This document shows positions 54,202 to 64,000 of a stretch of 64,000 nt of DNA, one piece after another; position 1 is the first letter of the stretch; the number at the start of each line of letters is the position of its first letter. This DNA is from Uloborus plumipes. Taxonomy: Eukaryota; Arthropoda; Arachnida; Araneae; Uloboridae. Position numbers and translations under genes: made by a program. The DNA is taken from positions 1 to 64,000 of the forward strand of contig JAXGGA010002215.1 of NCBI GenBank assembly GCA_038373865.1, given 5' to 3'. The notes beneath the pieces were generated by a model. It worked only from the letters and a program-made list of their open reading frames with translations, was not told where the DNA came from and ran no database searches.

Positions 54202-55282
54202 GTAGTTTAATCAGTTATTAAATGATTAGCAGTCACTTTTTAGTTTATGCAAAAAATTTTCAAGGTGCTTTCTATAAATTTGTGTATTCTTCCATTAGCC
54301 AGTCTAATGAAACATGATTAAGATTCTTTCAGCATAAGACCCTTTGGGCCATTCCACAGAAAACAAATTTTGTCCCACGGGTGATGCTTCATCTATTTCA
54401 TTAAAAATAATAATTAAAAAGGGTTATGAACAAAATTTTGTTGCTTCGGAAATCACACCCGTTTTGTGATTCTTAAGAAAAAAATTTCATCATTACGTAT
54501 TACATTTACGTCATTTGTATGAACTGCCACAGGCACAGCAAATTTTTTAGTTTTCAGGAAATAACCCCATACTTAATTTTTTGACGGTTTAAATTATCAT
54601 TTCTCATCAAATGAGATATGTTTCATTTGCATTGGAACCTTAACAATCAAAATTTATAATTTGTTTTATAATTAATAAATTAATAAAGCAAAAAATTAAG
54701 TAATTAATAAAGCCCGTTACGAGAGGTTGACTTTGCCTATCCCACACAAGAGGCATATACAAATTAATTAAATTTTAATTAATAAAAATATTCGAGAAAA
54801 ATATAACTGTGTCAGGAGTATCTTTGCATCAAATGTAAACATTAAAAAATCCTGTTTAGTTAAAATATTAGGATCTGTTGCAAAATGTTGGTGAATTATA
54901 GAGTCTAATTTGTCCTGCATGTGATGATGGAATGTCCCCTTTATTGTTAGAAATAAAAGCTAAGCACCAGCATAACTTTTTAAGTTTAAAAATGAAAAAT
55001 TTTGGTGTCATTTTTGATAAATCAAATATCCAAATAAAAATTTTAAGAAATCATTAATCTGCCAATATGCACTGCTGTATCCTACCTAACATACTGGCGA
55101 TTGCATATTTGCAAAGTATAAAAAGATAAAATGAATTTTTTAAGATAAAATGGATTGCATTTTTAAATTACTTCAAAAAATTTCTTTCTGGCAAATTACC
55201 AGTAGTCCATGTGTTATTGCTTAGAAATGCACCTTCCTTTTTACCCCTGAAAACATTTACATTTACCCTTTTCCCATTTTCA
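53647..55282. other. noncoding stretch, probably intronic
   Basis: AT-rich DNA. A GGGCCATTCCACAG segment near 54347 and GGAATGTCCCC near 54928 resemble the ends of the GGGNCATTCCAC elements seen elsewhere, but they lack TA duplications and are not called. A poly-A/(CA)n tract lies at 54161-54200. No further exon could be supported. Confidence 0.5.
54161..54200. repeat. poly-A followed by (CA)n
   Basis: About 26 A run into seven CA units. Confidence 0.9.
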
Positions 55283-55290
55283 GCTGAATT

Positions 55291-55546
55291 CAGTGGCACA
55301 CCCATAAGGGGAGCTATGGTGCTTAAGCCCCTCCCTGATGAATGAAAATGAGCCCCCTTGATAAAACCAATTGCTTAAAATATTTTTTTTTTTTGACTTA
55401 ATTTTTGGACATTTGCTTAGCTTCCAACCCCCTTCTTAATTCAACCAAAAAAAGACTACAGTTTTTCTCTAGGACGTCAAATTCGAAAACTTTCTAAAGG
55501 AGGGCCATTTAGCCCCTCCCAGGATACAATCCTGGGTGCGCCAATG
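55291..55546. mobile_element. 256-bp hAT MITE with perfect 8-bp target duplication
   Basis: GCTGAATT flanks both ends (55283-55290 and 55547-55554). The left end CAGTGGCACACCCATAAGG pairs with the reverse-complemented right end CATTGGCGCACCCAGG, and GCCCCTCCC occurs inside both. The interior is noncoding. Confidence 0.87.
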
Positions 55547-55794
55547 GCTGAATTGCCCTACTGTAGAAGTAAAAACTTCTCTTTCTAAAGAAAAAAAACT
55601 TAAATTTTAATACTTATGGTTGGTGTTTATGTTCAACTAATCGGTTTATTATTCTTTCTGAACTAAATTGAGTGGTGTAACAGCCCATGAAAACTACAGC
55701 TTACTATACTCCTCCCAGTTTAGATGGACAACCTAACCTGAAACCCCATGATATACTTTTTGAGCATGCTTGGCACTCATTTATGGACCTAATG

Positions 55795-55880
55795 AATGGA
55801 TGAAAGGTCAAGTCGACCCTGCCCAACCTGGGTCTGTGCTGTGGAAGCGCAGAGAGTGCTATACCACTGAGTCACTGAGC
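55795..55880 (-). ncRNA. degenerate tRNA-like / SINE head
   Basis: The minus strand reads GCTCAGTGACTCAGTGGTAT, which resembles a tRNA 5' half with box A (TGACTCAGTGGTA). About 40 bases on is CCCAGGTTGGGCAGGG, where box B (GGTTCRANTCC) has been altered. The body downstream on that strand is short and no target duplication was found. It is a pseudogene-like remnant, not a working tRNA. Confidence 0.4.
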
Positions 55881-57061
55881 TTCATTGTCATCCATTCAAT
55901 TTGCTATTTATGTGTCAAATTGAAAGTTTTTTTTTTAATTTATAAATACAACTTATTGTATGGGAAAAAGCAACTGTAAGAAAAAGGTTTGCGAAACCTT
56001 TTCCTTCTCCTAATATTATCAAAGATATCCTACAGTTACGTTTAGAGAACGACAATTTAAAAAATTCCTCGAGCTGGTACTCTTTATCCTCTTATTCTCC
56101 TTAATTTACTTTAAATTCACATGATATTCCATTTTAGAACTTCAGTTTAAAAAAATAAAGGGGGTTAGTCTCCAAATTTCATCTGTTCGCTAACATTACC
56201 ACGACCCGTAAAAAGAGTTTTGATGACAGATTACAAAAAGTTTTCTTGGGAAGGCTCCCAAAATTTTCCACAGTGGCGCAACTCAGGGCTCGCATTCCCC
56301 CTAAAATTCCTAAATTTCCTAAAATATTTCAGACCTCCTAAAATTCCTAAAATTGTACTAAAATTTCATGGCATTCCTAAAAAAATTAGAAAATTTACAG
56401 GAGCTCTTTAGGCGAACTTAAAATACCTTTCTGAAAGTATTTTATAGCCAAGAGTTAACTTTTTCTTAGAAATTTAATGTGATAAATAGACATTTTACAA
56501 AATATTTCGCTAAAAATGCATTCTTCACACTATTTTTCATCTCGGGTCAAACTTAAAATTCTTCCACTTAAAAACGAACTTTTTCATCTTTAAAACAGCT
56601 GTTTCATCACTCTATTTGAATGAAACATAACCTGCTGTAAAATTTTTCAACTTTGAGCTGTTTTTGTGCGTCTAAGCTCGATTGCGAATTTTGCAGTCTG
56701 TTTGCATCCGCTTCTATAAAACTTGTTTATATTAGTTTACTGCAGGGGTGGTCAACCTTTTTATGGAGAGTGCCACTACCTGGAGAAAAAAAACTCAGCA
56801 TGCCACATTGCATTTTTCCAACAAGTTGAAAAATTTTAAAAAGTTAAAAATAGATTTTAGGTTCTCTTACTATGTACTTCTTACTAAACTGCAACATTTT
56901 TTCTCGTAAATTTGAGCAATTGAAATCTAAATGACAATAAAGATAAAACAAGTCCGAACTTAAGAGGTTTCGTGAAGTTATCTTATGCTTAGAAAAGAAA
57001 CAAATAACATCAAACATCCTATTCTAAAAATTAAACAGTCTGTACTTAATGCGGTTTATGA

Positions 57062-57640
57062 GTCTGTATCTTTTTACCAAGTCTTTAATTTTAGGATTAG
57101 TTCTTGAGAATCCTAAGAAGTTTAAGTGTTTTAAATGCTATCAATTAATATTCAACGGTATTTGGATTTTTCTGCATTCATAACAAAAAATATTTGCTTA
57201 GAAACATAATTTGAACCGAATCTACAACAGCATCATACGGCTAAAGTGTGTAAATGTTAACAAAAATTTATTGGTACAAATTTCCAAATTTTTATATAAC
57301 ATGGATGACTTAGGGCCCTGCTCCACATCAGCGGAAAACGCGACCGAAACCGAAAATCCGGGTACTTTCCATAGGAACACAATTCAATCCGTTTTACATT
57401 TCTGCTTTGTTTTTCTGCTTTACGTGAATGTGGAGCAGGGCCCTTTCTGTTGAAGTAAGCTCTTAAATTTGATTTCCAATGCAAAAGGTCAGTAATTCTG
57501 ATTTGGATTGCGGAAGGGTAACAAGTATTGTCTTGCAGAGAAATAGACAAAGAATTTGAAAAAATCAACATCTTTTTTCTGATCCTGAAAATCATCAAAC
57601 CTAACACTGAATGTATACAGAAAATAAGTCTAACATTTTC
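57062..57640 (-). pseudogene. hAT transposase C-terminal relic
   Basis: Reading the minus strand from 57640, two adjacent frames give FDDFQDQKK and DFF, then SNSLSISLQDNTCYP, then IQIRITDLLHWKSNLRAYFN. After the MITE at 57313-57443 it resumes SMLYKNLEICTNKFLLTFTH, then FSRMMLL, ANIFCYECRK and NPKIKDLVKRYR. This order resembles hAT transposases of the ZBED5/EPM2AIP1-like group: F.DF...., F..F.NPF....., LQ.ELIDLQ....L...F, FY..L....FP.LR..A..M...FGSTY.CEQ.FS.MK (pattern from memory). Stops and frameshifts are numerous. The hAT ends around it support the call. Confidence 0.6.
57313..57443. mobile_element. 131-bp inverted-repeat MITE, possibly PIF/Harbinger
   Basis: GGGCCCTGCTCCACATCAGC at the left is mirrored on the right, where the reverse complement reads GGGCCCTGCTCCACATTCAC. 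The flanks TTA and TTT would fit an imperfect three-base TWA-type duplication, which with GGGCCC ends suggests Harbinger. It splits the hAT transposase relic. Confidence 0.7.
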
Positions 57641-58465
57641 TCCATATATATGGAGAAAATTACAGGAAAATTATTAAAGTTGCGTTGATACATTCACAAT
57701 TTAATTTAATGTTTTATTCTTTTTTTTTTTCGAAGTAGAGAGAAAGAAACTGAAGTTTCATCATAAAAGAATGTAGATGGCCTATACTGGTTTAGGAAAC
57801 TTTTTTTGTACTATCTTAAACTTAAATAACTTAAACGGTGGATAATAAGAGATGACATAGCTAAATTCATTCGCTATTCTTTATTCCTAAGTAGCAAGTC
57901 CAATGCTTCCTTACAGATATTTTAAAAAACACACTCCTTAAAATTTTAAAATATTATGACTATTTTTCCTTTGGACAGCTATTGCACATTTCAATGAAGG
58001 AGTAACTTACCATGTTATCCTCTTTCTCCTGAGGAAAGTTCACAAAACATTCACAACTCTAATTCGTAGTTTGTTAATACAATGAACTCTACAAGGTCAC
58101 CAGCAGAGAAAAGTCTCATTCTTTGGCAATGAGTTTGTGATAAATAATTCGATGATACTTTTGAAGTTTTTTTCCCAAATTATTTTCAAGTAATGTAACA
58201 AAAACAATTTAAGGATCTTCATCACACTTAGCTGAAACTATTGCACATCAAGTATCAATTCCGCAACATCGAAAGTTTCATTCGTGTTAAGCACAAATAT
58301 GCTTTACAAAGGATTGTCTGTATCCCCCCCCCCCGTCACAGCGTTCGTTGGATCTCCGAAGCTAACGCTAAGTACTTTGCAATATTGTAGTTAAGACAAT
58401 TTGTAAACCAGCCTCTGACACTTAATCGTCATAATATTATTATATTTATCACTTCAAAGGTTTTA

Positions 58466-58663
58466 GGCAGGAATTCAAGTGAAACACCATTGCAATCACT
58501 TCGAGGCGATCGCAATTGACCAAAATTGCAATCGCTACTGGAAGTCGAATTACATTAGAATCGCATCCCGTAGCGATTGTAACGTTTCACTTGAATCCAA
58601 ATTTGGGAATTTGCGATTGCAATGGTGAGTTGCGATCGTACGTGTTTCACTCGAATTCCTGCC
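58466..58663. mobile_element. ~200-bp palindromic MITE
   Basis: GGCAGGAATTCAAGTGAAAC pairs with GTTTCACTCGAATTCCTGCC, flanked by TTA and TAA. A second inverted copy of the same motif (GTTTCACTTGAATCC at about 58584) lies inside, along with TTGCAATCGC/GCGATTGCAA pairs, so the unit can form several alternative hairpins. The superfamily is not settled. Confidence 0.75.
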
Positions 58664-58806
58664 TAAGTTTTTGTCAATATTTTTGAGATCGACATTTTCC
58701 CTTCAATTTTGGAATTTTTTCAAAAAGTCTTCGCGTGCCACTGTTACTGCTCTGCCGTGCCACACTGTGGCACGCGTGCCGCGGGTTGGCCACCACTAGT
58801 TTACTG

Positions 58807-60360
58807 TGTAAATTCACTGCTTGGATATCGTTAATTTTATTCTTACCATTAGTCTGAACTTTGCTTAATTTTCTTTTGTTTATAGATTAGGCTATTAGAT
58901 GTAGGCTTGTCATTTAATGTCAACCCATTCAAAAATGTCAATACTGTTGCATCTGAATCAGTTCAAACCATGAACATTCTTAAAAAGTAGCATTAGTTTT
59001 TATCAAACTTTGTTTTTGGTTCAAAAAATATTTTGAAAAATTAAATAGATTTAAAATGTTGATAAAAGGACTTTTAGATAGCATTAGAATTCAGGAATCA
59101 GAGAATCCAACAGATCAAGTAAACTTAGGCAACTGTTATAAAAGTATGTGAGTTGTACTAAGCCAATGACTCCTTTTCCTTACTTTCATTTTCTATTCAA
59201 AACTAGGGTTATTATGTGAATTATAATTATTTATTATTCTTACAGTTGTTTAAAAACTTTGCTTAACAATTTTTTCTTCGCCTTTTGCATACTTTTTCTG
59301 CTTTTAAAAATGCATTAACTTATCAAGTCTTAGTTATTAGGATCGTGAGGTAGCATATATAAAATTGTAGCCTCGGCTTAATTTGATATCCAGAAATGTT
59401 TATGTTACTTTAAATATCACAACTCGTAGGGGGAAAGAGGGGCAGAGTTGAAAAGCATACGTATGGTCTTTTGACAATACTTAGATATTACGCTATTGGT
59501 TTCAAAACAAAGGATTGTTGTGAATCTAAAAAACTTTATCCAAAGTAAACTATTTTGGTAATTAAAAAACTGAAGAAAAATATTAACAAGCAGGTTTGTT
59601 TTTAGATAATCTTAAAACTTTGAAATCGAAGTGCATTAAGCCCAGCTAATAGAATTTATAAAGCTGTGGCATTACTTAATGATATATGCAGAAAATTTTA
59701 CCCATTAAGATTTTCTAAAGTTGTCCGGCAATGGAAAATTAATTGTTTTTAGTTTCTTACATTACATTCAAAAACATAGGGGAGGGGGGGGGAGAAAATT
59801 ACTAACTAAAGATTGTTTTGTGATACGAGATGGTTTTCGATTCGTAACATTGATTATAACACTCCAAATGGGTTAACTTCACAAACTGTTTTCTGGCCAC
59901 TGCTGTTTTACTAGATGAAAAAAAATGATAAAGAAAAAACTTAAAAACAAATTTATTGGAAAAAGCAGGGGAAAAAAATGTAAATTTGCGGATTTGTTGA
60001 AATAGCAAAAATATTAATGAGTTTAAAGAATGAATATTATCTCTGGGTCTAGTGAAATAGCGTTTAAAAACATCTGTAGTAAGCTGTTGTAGTTAAAACA
60101 TTATGCAAGTAATTGTTGAACAGAATTAACATCTGTAGAAGCTGACCAACTGGAAAAATTCAGATATGTCTATCTTTGAAAGTGAAAATTATGAACATGT
60201 TATATAGCATTGAAGCATTATTTCTTTTTTGTTTTCACTCATTTTATTTTTTGTGTCGGAGGTATTTGAAGGTTGTAATTTATGCTGTAATAAATAAAAT
60301 GCATTTTTAGTTTGGTTTGTCGGGTACTACTGTTAGGAACTTATTTATAGTCAAATAATA
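58807..60360. other. noncoding body of the outer hAT (56284-60431)
   Basis: AT-rich with a poly-G run near 59780. No transposase motif was recognised in any frame, including the 68-codon minus frame at 59802-60008. Confidence 0.5.
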
Positions 60361-60551
60361 TCGTAAATTACCCCTAAAATTTTGTCAAAATGTTCCTAAA
60401 ATTCCCCTAAAATTTCTATACTGCGAGCCCTGCATAACTAGTCGTTGGTTTCAGAGGGGTGGTGGGTTATATTCAGAGTCGTCACGAGGGGAAAAAAACG
60501 GCAGGGGGGGGGGCAACCCCTTTTTTCCACACTTTGTATGTATGTATATTA

Positions 60552-61338
60552 GGGTGTCCCAAAAAAAAAAACCGAAAGTCGGAATTTTTTAACGCATACC
60601 ATCTTATTTTTCTCCTTTTGTATCAAAACAATTGTAAAAAAAGTTTCATGCAGTTTGAACAACAGTAACCCGTGCCAACTTGCGTCCGAAAGTGCGAACT
60701 AGCACTTTTTCACTAGGCCAAATCGAAAAAAACTTTTTCCGAAATTCCGAATTTCATGTTGATAAAACGTTTCCCCTATATCCCACATGTTCCACAAAAT
60801 CATTTATCCAAATTAAAAAATAGTTAGGTACCCCACACGAGGCTTAAAATTCATAATTTTCTTCAAAAAATAGCTTTTTTTTCTATGTGTTTTGTAAGCA
60901 ATGAAAGATAAATTTTAAGAAGTTATCAAGATGAAAAATATGAAGCATAAAGTATATTATTAGAGCTAAATATAATTTTTTTCTCTCATTTTATATTTAT
61001 TTCTCCCGAAAATTAATCAAAATTACGGTTTTTTTTTCGTTTTAAGTTAAAATTTTCCATTTTAAATCGTACTACATTTTTTATTATTCATCTGCAAATT
61101 CTGATTTGAAAGTATGTTCTTTAGTGATTTTGGAACTTGATATTTTCTTTAAATGTGTCTATAGTTTAAAATAAATAAATAGTTTAAATATATAAGAAGA
61201 AAAAAAAAATTGAAAAAAAATTATGACAATAATTTATTTACAACAATCAATTCACAGTTTATTTACAATTTTGATTAAAAGGAAAAAATAAGATGGTATG
61301 CATTAAAAAATTCCGACTTTCGGTTTTTTGGGACACCC
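60552..61338. mobile_element. 787-bp TA-flanked MITE with GGGTGTCCC ends
   Basis: TA lies at 60550-60551 and 61339-61340. The left GGGTGTCCCAAAAAA end and its continuation (ACCGAAAGTCGGAATTTTTT, then GCATACCATCTTATTTTT) are matched in reverse complement at the right for about 80 bases. The interior is AT-rich and noncoding. Probably a mariner-type MITE. Confidence 0.9.
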
Positions 61339-61371
61339 TAATGTACATATATATCTATCTATCTATATATA

Positions 61372-62585
61372 CACTGAAGTGACAAAAGTCATGGGATAGC
61401 AATATGCAAATTTTCAGATGGCAGTAGCATCGCATAGAACAGGTATAAATACGCAGTGCTTTTACAGAGCTTTCATTTCTGTTCAAGTTATTCATGTGAA
61501 GAGGTTTTAACGTGATGATGACCGCACGACGTGAATTAACAGACTTTGAACGCGGAATGTTAGTTGGAGCTAGACGCATGGGTCATGCCATTTCGGAAAT
61601 CGTTAGAGAATTCAACATTCCCAGATCCACTGTGTCAAGAGTGTGCCGAGAGTATGAAATTTCAGGCATAACATCCCACCATGGACAGCGCAGTGGTCGA
61701 CCGCCTGCACTTAAAGATCGAGACCGGCGACGTCTGCAAAGAGTCGTAAATTCTAACAGACAAGCAACACTGCGTCAAATCACCGTAGAAATCAATGTGG
61801 GACGTACAATGGACGTGTCTGCTAGAACTGTGCGGAGAAATTTGGATTTCTTGGGCTATTCCAGCAGAAGACCGACTCGAGTGCCTTTACTGACAGAACG
61901 ACATCGCTTGCAGCGACTCTCGTGGGCACGTGAGCATATCGGTTGGTCCCTAGATGAATGGAAAACCGTGGCCTGGTCCAATGAGTCACGATTTCAGCTG
62001 GTAAGAGCCGATGGTAGGGTTCGAGTGTGGCGCAGACCCCACGAAGCCATGGACCCAAACTGTCAGCAAGGCACTGTTCAAGCTGGTGGTGGCTCCGTAA
62101 TGGTGTGGGCTGTTTTTTCATGGCATGGACTTGGTCCTCTAGTGCGACTGGACCGAACATTGACTGGAAATGCTTATGTGCAGCTACTTGGAGATCACTT
62201 GCAGCCATTCATGGACTTCATGTACCCAAACAACGATGGGATTTTTATGGATGACAATGCGCCATGTCACCGGGCCACAACTGTTCGCAATTGGTTTGAA
62301 GAAAATTCTGGACAATTCCAACGAATGATTTGGCCACCTAGATCGCCCGAGATGAATCCATTGAGCATTTATGGGACACCATCGAGAGGTCTGTTCGTGC
62401 CCAAAATCCTGCCCCATCAACGCTTTCACAATTATGGACGTCTATCGAGACAGCATGGCTCAATATTCCTGCAGAAGACTTCCAACGACTTGTTGAGTCC
62501 ATGCCACGTCGAGTTGTTGCACTTCACCGGGCAAAAGGAGGGCCGACACGATATTAAGAGGTATCCCATGACTTTTGTCACTTCA

Positions 62586-62588
<3 letters not shown>
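61372..62588 (+). mobile_element. Tc1-like transposon, nearly intact
   Basis: TA lies at 61370-61371 and 62589-62590. The TIR CACTGAAGTGACAAAAGTCA and its continuation TGGGATA are perfectly mirrored at the right end. The transposase gene (61515-62557) fills the interior and is disabled by one deleted base and one catalytic substitution. The right end abuts a TA microsatellite and the left an ATCT-rich tract, so it sits in simple-repeat DNA just downstream of the MITE at 60552. Confidence 0.95.
61515..62557 (+). pseudogene. Tc1-family transposase, one frameshift from full length
   Basis: From ATG 61515 (61518 is also possible) the protein has an N-terminal helix-turn-helix with FERGMLVGARRMGHAISEIV and IPRSTVSRVCREYE at about residues 10-52. 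A second DNA-binding part with QATLRQITVEINVGR and SARTVRRNL follows. The DDE domain shows AWSNESRF (residue 156 is Asn where the first catalytic Asp is expected), then FMDDNAPCHRA with the second Asp at residue 247, then WPPRSPEMNP. One base is missing at 62360/62361. Past it the alternative frame continues TIERSVRAQ, then SQLWTSIETAWLNIP and SMPRRVVALHRAKGG, and stops at 62555-62557. The uncorrected frame runs on to 62669. The copy cannot make active transposase, but its decay is slight, so it is young. Confidence 0.93.

Positions 62589-62616
<28 letters not shown>
62589..62616. repeat. (TA)n microsatellite
   Basis: About 14 TA units directly follow the Tc1 right end. The first TA doubles as the target duplication. 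Confidence 0.95.
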
Positions 62617-62855
62617 ACGAACTTGAAAATGCGGACTTCCGAAATTCGAAAAACCGTACAGCTTTTTAAAGAGCAACAACCTCTGACATTAGAATTGTGC
62701 TGCAGTCTTAAAAAATATTACTGCAGAAAAATGAAAGGAGGGGAGGGGGAAGGGGAAAGGGTCCAGAAATTTTCATAAATTGTACCTATAAAAACTCCAT
62801 TCAAGACTATCTAGGTGATGTTAGAGGAGAGGATGTTCGATCTCTTCCTCAATCA
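62617..62855. other. short intervening noncoding DNA
   Basis: Contains an AGGGGAGGGGG-type purine tract near 62738-62760. No gene or element is recognised. Confidence 0.6.
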
Positions 62856-62859
62856 TTAA

Positions 62860-63714
62860 GGTAGTAGTCTGGTAACTTGGGTTCAGAAAATCGAAATTTT
62901 TTTTTTTGCTTAACTTGAAAGTACAATGTCTTGAGAATATACTGTGAAAATTTCGGGAGTTCGAACGAGTGTCCTAGAGCGTCTCAGAGTCTAACCTTCA
63001 AAATAGTAGTCTGGTAACTTGTAGTCAAAAAAATCAATTTTTTTTTTTTTTGCTTAATTTGAAAGTACATTGTCTTAAGAATATACTGTAAAAAATTTCA
63101 GACAGAAATTCGAAATATTTCGGGAGTTATGATGAGTTTCCTAGAGCGCCTCGGAGTTTGTTGTTAAACTTTAAACGCCTTTTTCTCAAAACATTGTTTT
63201 TCTATTCGGCCCGGGTCTTAACTTTTTCTACTGAACCGATTGCTTTCAAATTTTAACAGGCTGTTCTACACACTCATAGTTCTCGTCGGAACTAACGAGA
63301 ATTTTTTTCACTCCTAACTTTTTATTTTACAACCCTTTTTTTGCTAAAATAAAAGGACTTTTTTTTTTCCAAAGTCTGCCATTTTATTATTTACCCTTGA
63401 AATTTAACTTCAGTAGTTCCGACCAGAATGACATATCTATAGATTAAGAATAATCAAGAATATTTGATTTCAGATAACATCAAGAGCCAAAATCACCCGG
63501 GCCACCCACGCGCATTTTTTTTTGAGGTTCCAACTTCGAGGGGCAAAAATAATAGTAAAAAACTATTAAATTTTTTTAAATAAATAATTTTTTATATCTT
63601 CAATATGTAAATAAAAACACTCTTAATATTCAAGAAGATTCATTTTTATTTTCCTATAAAAAACCACCCTCCAAAAAAGCCGTGAAAATAGGCATAAGTT
63701 ACCAGACTACTACC
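62860..63714. mobile_element. 855-bp piggyBac-like MITE
   Basis: TTAA lies at 62856-62859 and 63715-63718. The left end GGTAGTAGTCTGGTAACTT is mirrored at the right as AAGTTACCAGACTACTACC. The first ~140 bases, including part of the TIR, are directly repeated from about 63004 (TAGTAGTCTGGTAACTTG, then TTTGAAAGTACATTGTCTTA). The interior is noncoding. Confidence 0.88.
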
Positions 63715-63718
63715 TTAA

Positions 63719-64000
63719 AACAGGATTTCAGGCCATTTTCAATAATGTGAAGGAAAATAATAGGATCCAGGAATTCTTCGAAGCGATTTTTTTCCGAAAT
63801 TTAAGTTCCAAAAAAGCAATTTTAGACGAATTTCAATGACAACGGGAGGTTTGGAGGCCTACCCCGGAATTTTTTGACATATATTTCCTGAAAAAGACGA
63901 CCCTTAATAGTTCTGGGAAGGGCAATGAAGTCTCTAACACTATGATATTCACAGGAGAATCGTACATTTTCTTTTTTGGATTTTTAATATTTTTTCATCT
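63719..64000. other. noncoding right edge of the window
   Basis: No gene or element end seen in the last 280 bases. Confidence 0.6.

Larger units (their letters stand above)
56743..58798 (-). mobile_element. hAT transposon with perfect 8-bp target duplication
   Basis: GTTTACTG flanks both ends (56735-56742 and 58799-58806). The left end CAGGGGTGGTCAACCTTTTT pairs with the reverse-complemented right end TAGTGGTGGCCAACCCGCGG, and both have a GTGCCACNGT-type motif nearby. The minus strand carries a decayed transposase C-terminal region (57062-57640). Two MITEs (57313-57443 and 58466-58663) are nested in it. Confidence 0.9.
56284..60431. mobile_element. hAT transposon hosting a second hAT
   Basis: The left end CAGGGCTCGCATTCCCCC and the reverse-complemented right end CAGGGCTCGCAGTATAG form TIRs. 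Inside each end are repeated CCTAAAATTCCTAAA modules: five or more on the left up to 56385, three on the right from 60370. Flanks GCGCAACT and GCATAACT agree at six of eight. The hAT at 56743-58798 lies within. Remaining own sequence is noncoding. Confidence 0.78.

Noticed and set aside
54347..54940. TA-type element with GGGCCATTCCACAG and GGGGACATTCCATC ends
   Set aside because: No TA duplication and the terminal match is short and imperfect.
1..64000. Integrated virus or retroviral-like provirus
   Set aside because: No LTR pair, no gag/pol order, and no viral structural gene motif was seen. The only reverse transcriptase is of CR1-like LINE type.

Overview
The window looks like one piece of a large, AT-rich, transposon-filled invertebrate genome. 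Arthropod is most likely and a chelicerate is possible. This is inferred from the transposon mixture (CR1-like LINE, Helitron, Tc1, pogo-like, piggyBac-like and many hAT families), the many simple repeats, and the absence of any operon-like or compact gene organisation. No bacterial, organellar or viral gene set is visible. Nearly all longer open frames are chance frames in AT-rich or homopolymer DNA.

Layout. 1-2672 is AT-rich and featureless apart from a degenerate duplication. 2675-6518 is a decayed pogo/Tigger-like element holding a ~135-bp minisatellite. 8164-9403 holds a MITE, a possible Helitron 3' end and a tRNA-derived SINE. 10180-12147 is a short-TIR element carrying seven copies of one 14-mer and a minus-strand coding remnant. 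12363-15181 is a hAT element with a perfect 8-bp target duplication, containing a piggyBac-like MITE and a second hAT. 17039-24746 holds a hAT MITE, an inverted-repeat MITE, a dead Tc1 and two pogo-like MITEs. 25561-38449 is a nest of hAT elements up to six levels deep, with several tandem-repeat blocks. 41006-47362 may be another old pogo-like element; it holds a hAT, a TA-flanked MITE and a Helitron with both termini present. 48015-52662 is a CR1-like LINE broken by two TA-flanked elements, one a 2.9-kb foldback. 52736-53260 is a piggyBac-like MITE.

The only good candidate for host protein-coding sequence is one 191-nt exon at 53456-53646 (+). The right part has a hAT MITE, a tRNA-like remnant, a hAT inside a hAT (56284-60431) with a recognisable minus-strand transposase relic, a TA-flanked MITE, a Tc1 element with a nearly intact transposase (61372-62588) and a piggyBac-like MITE (62860-63714).

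The region is best read as a long intron or intergenic desert built by successive transposition. Nesting order and target duplications give the insertion order. In the LINE, removing each inserted element with one TA copy restores the reading frame. No gene set works together here. The main interest lies in repeat architecture: reiterated motifs inside the TIRs of several pogo-like families, subterminal ATCGGC arrays in two hATs, the 14-mer array, and the giant foldback.
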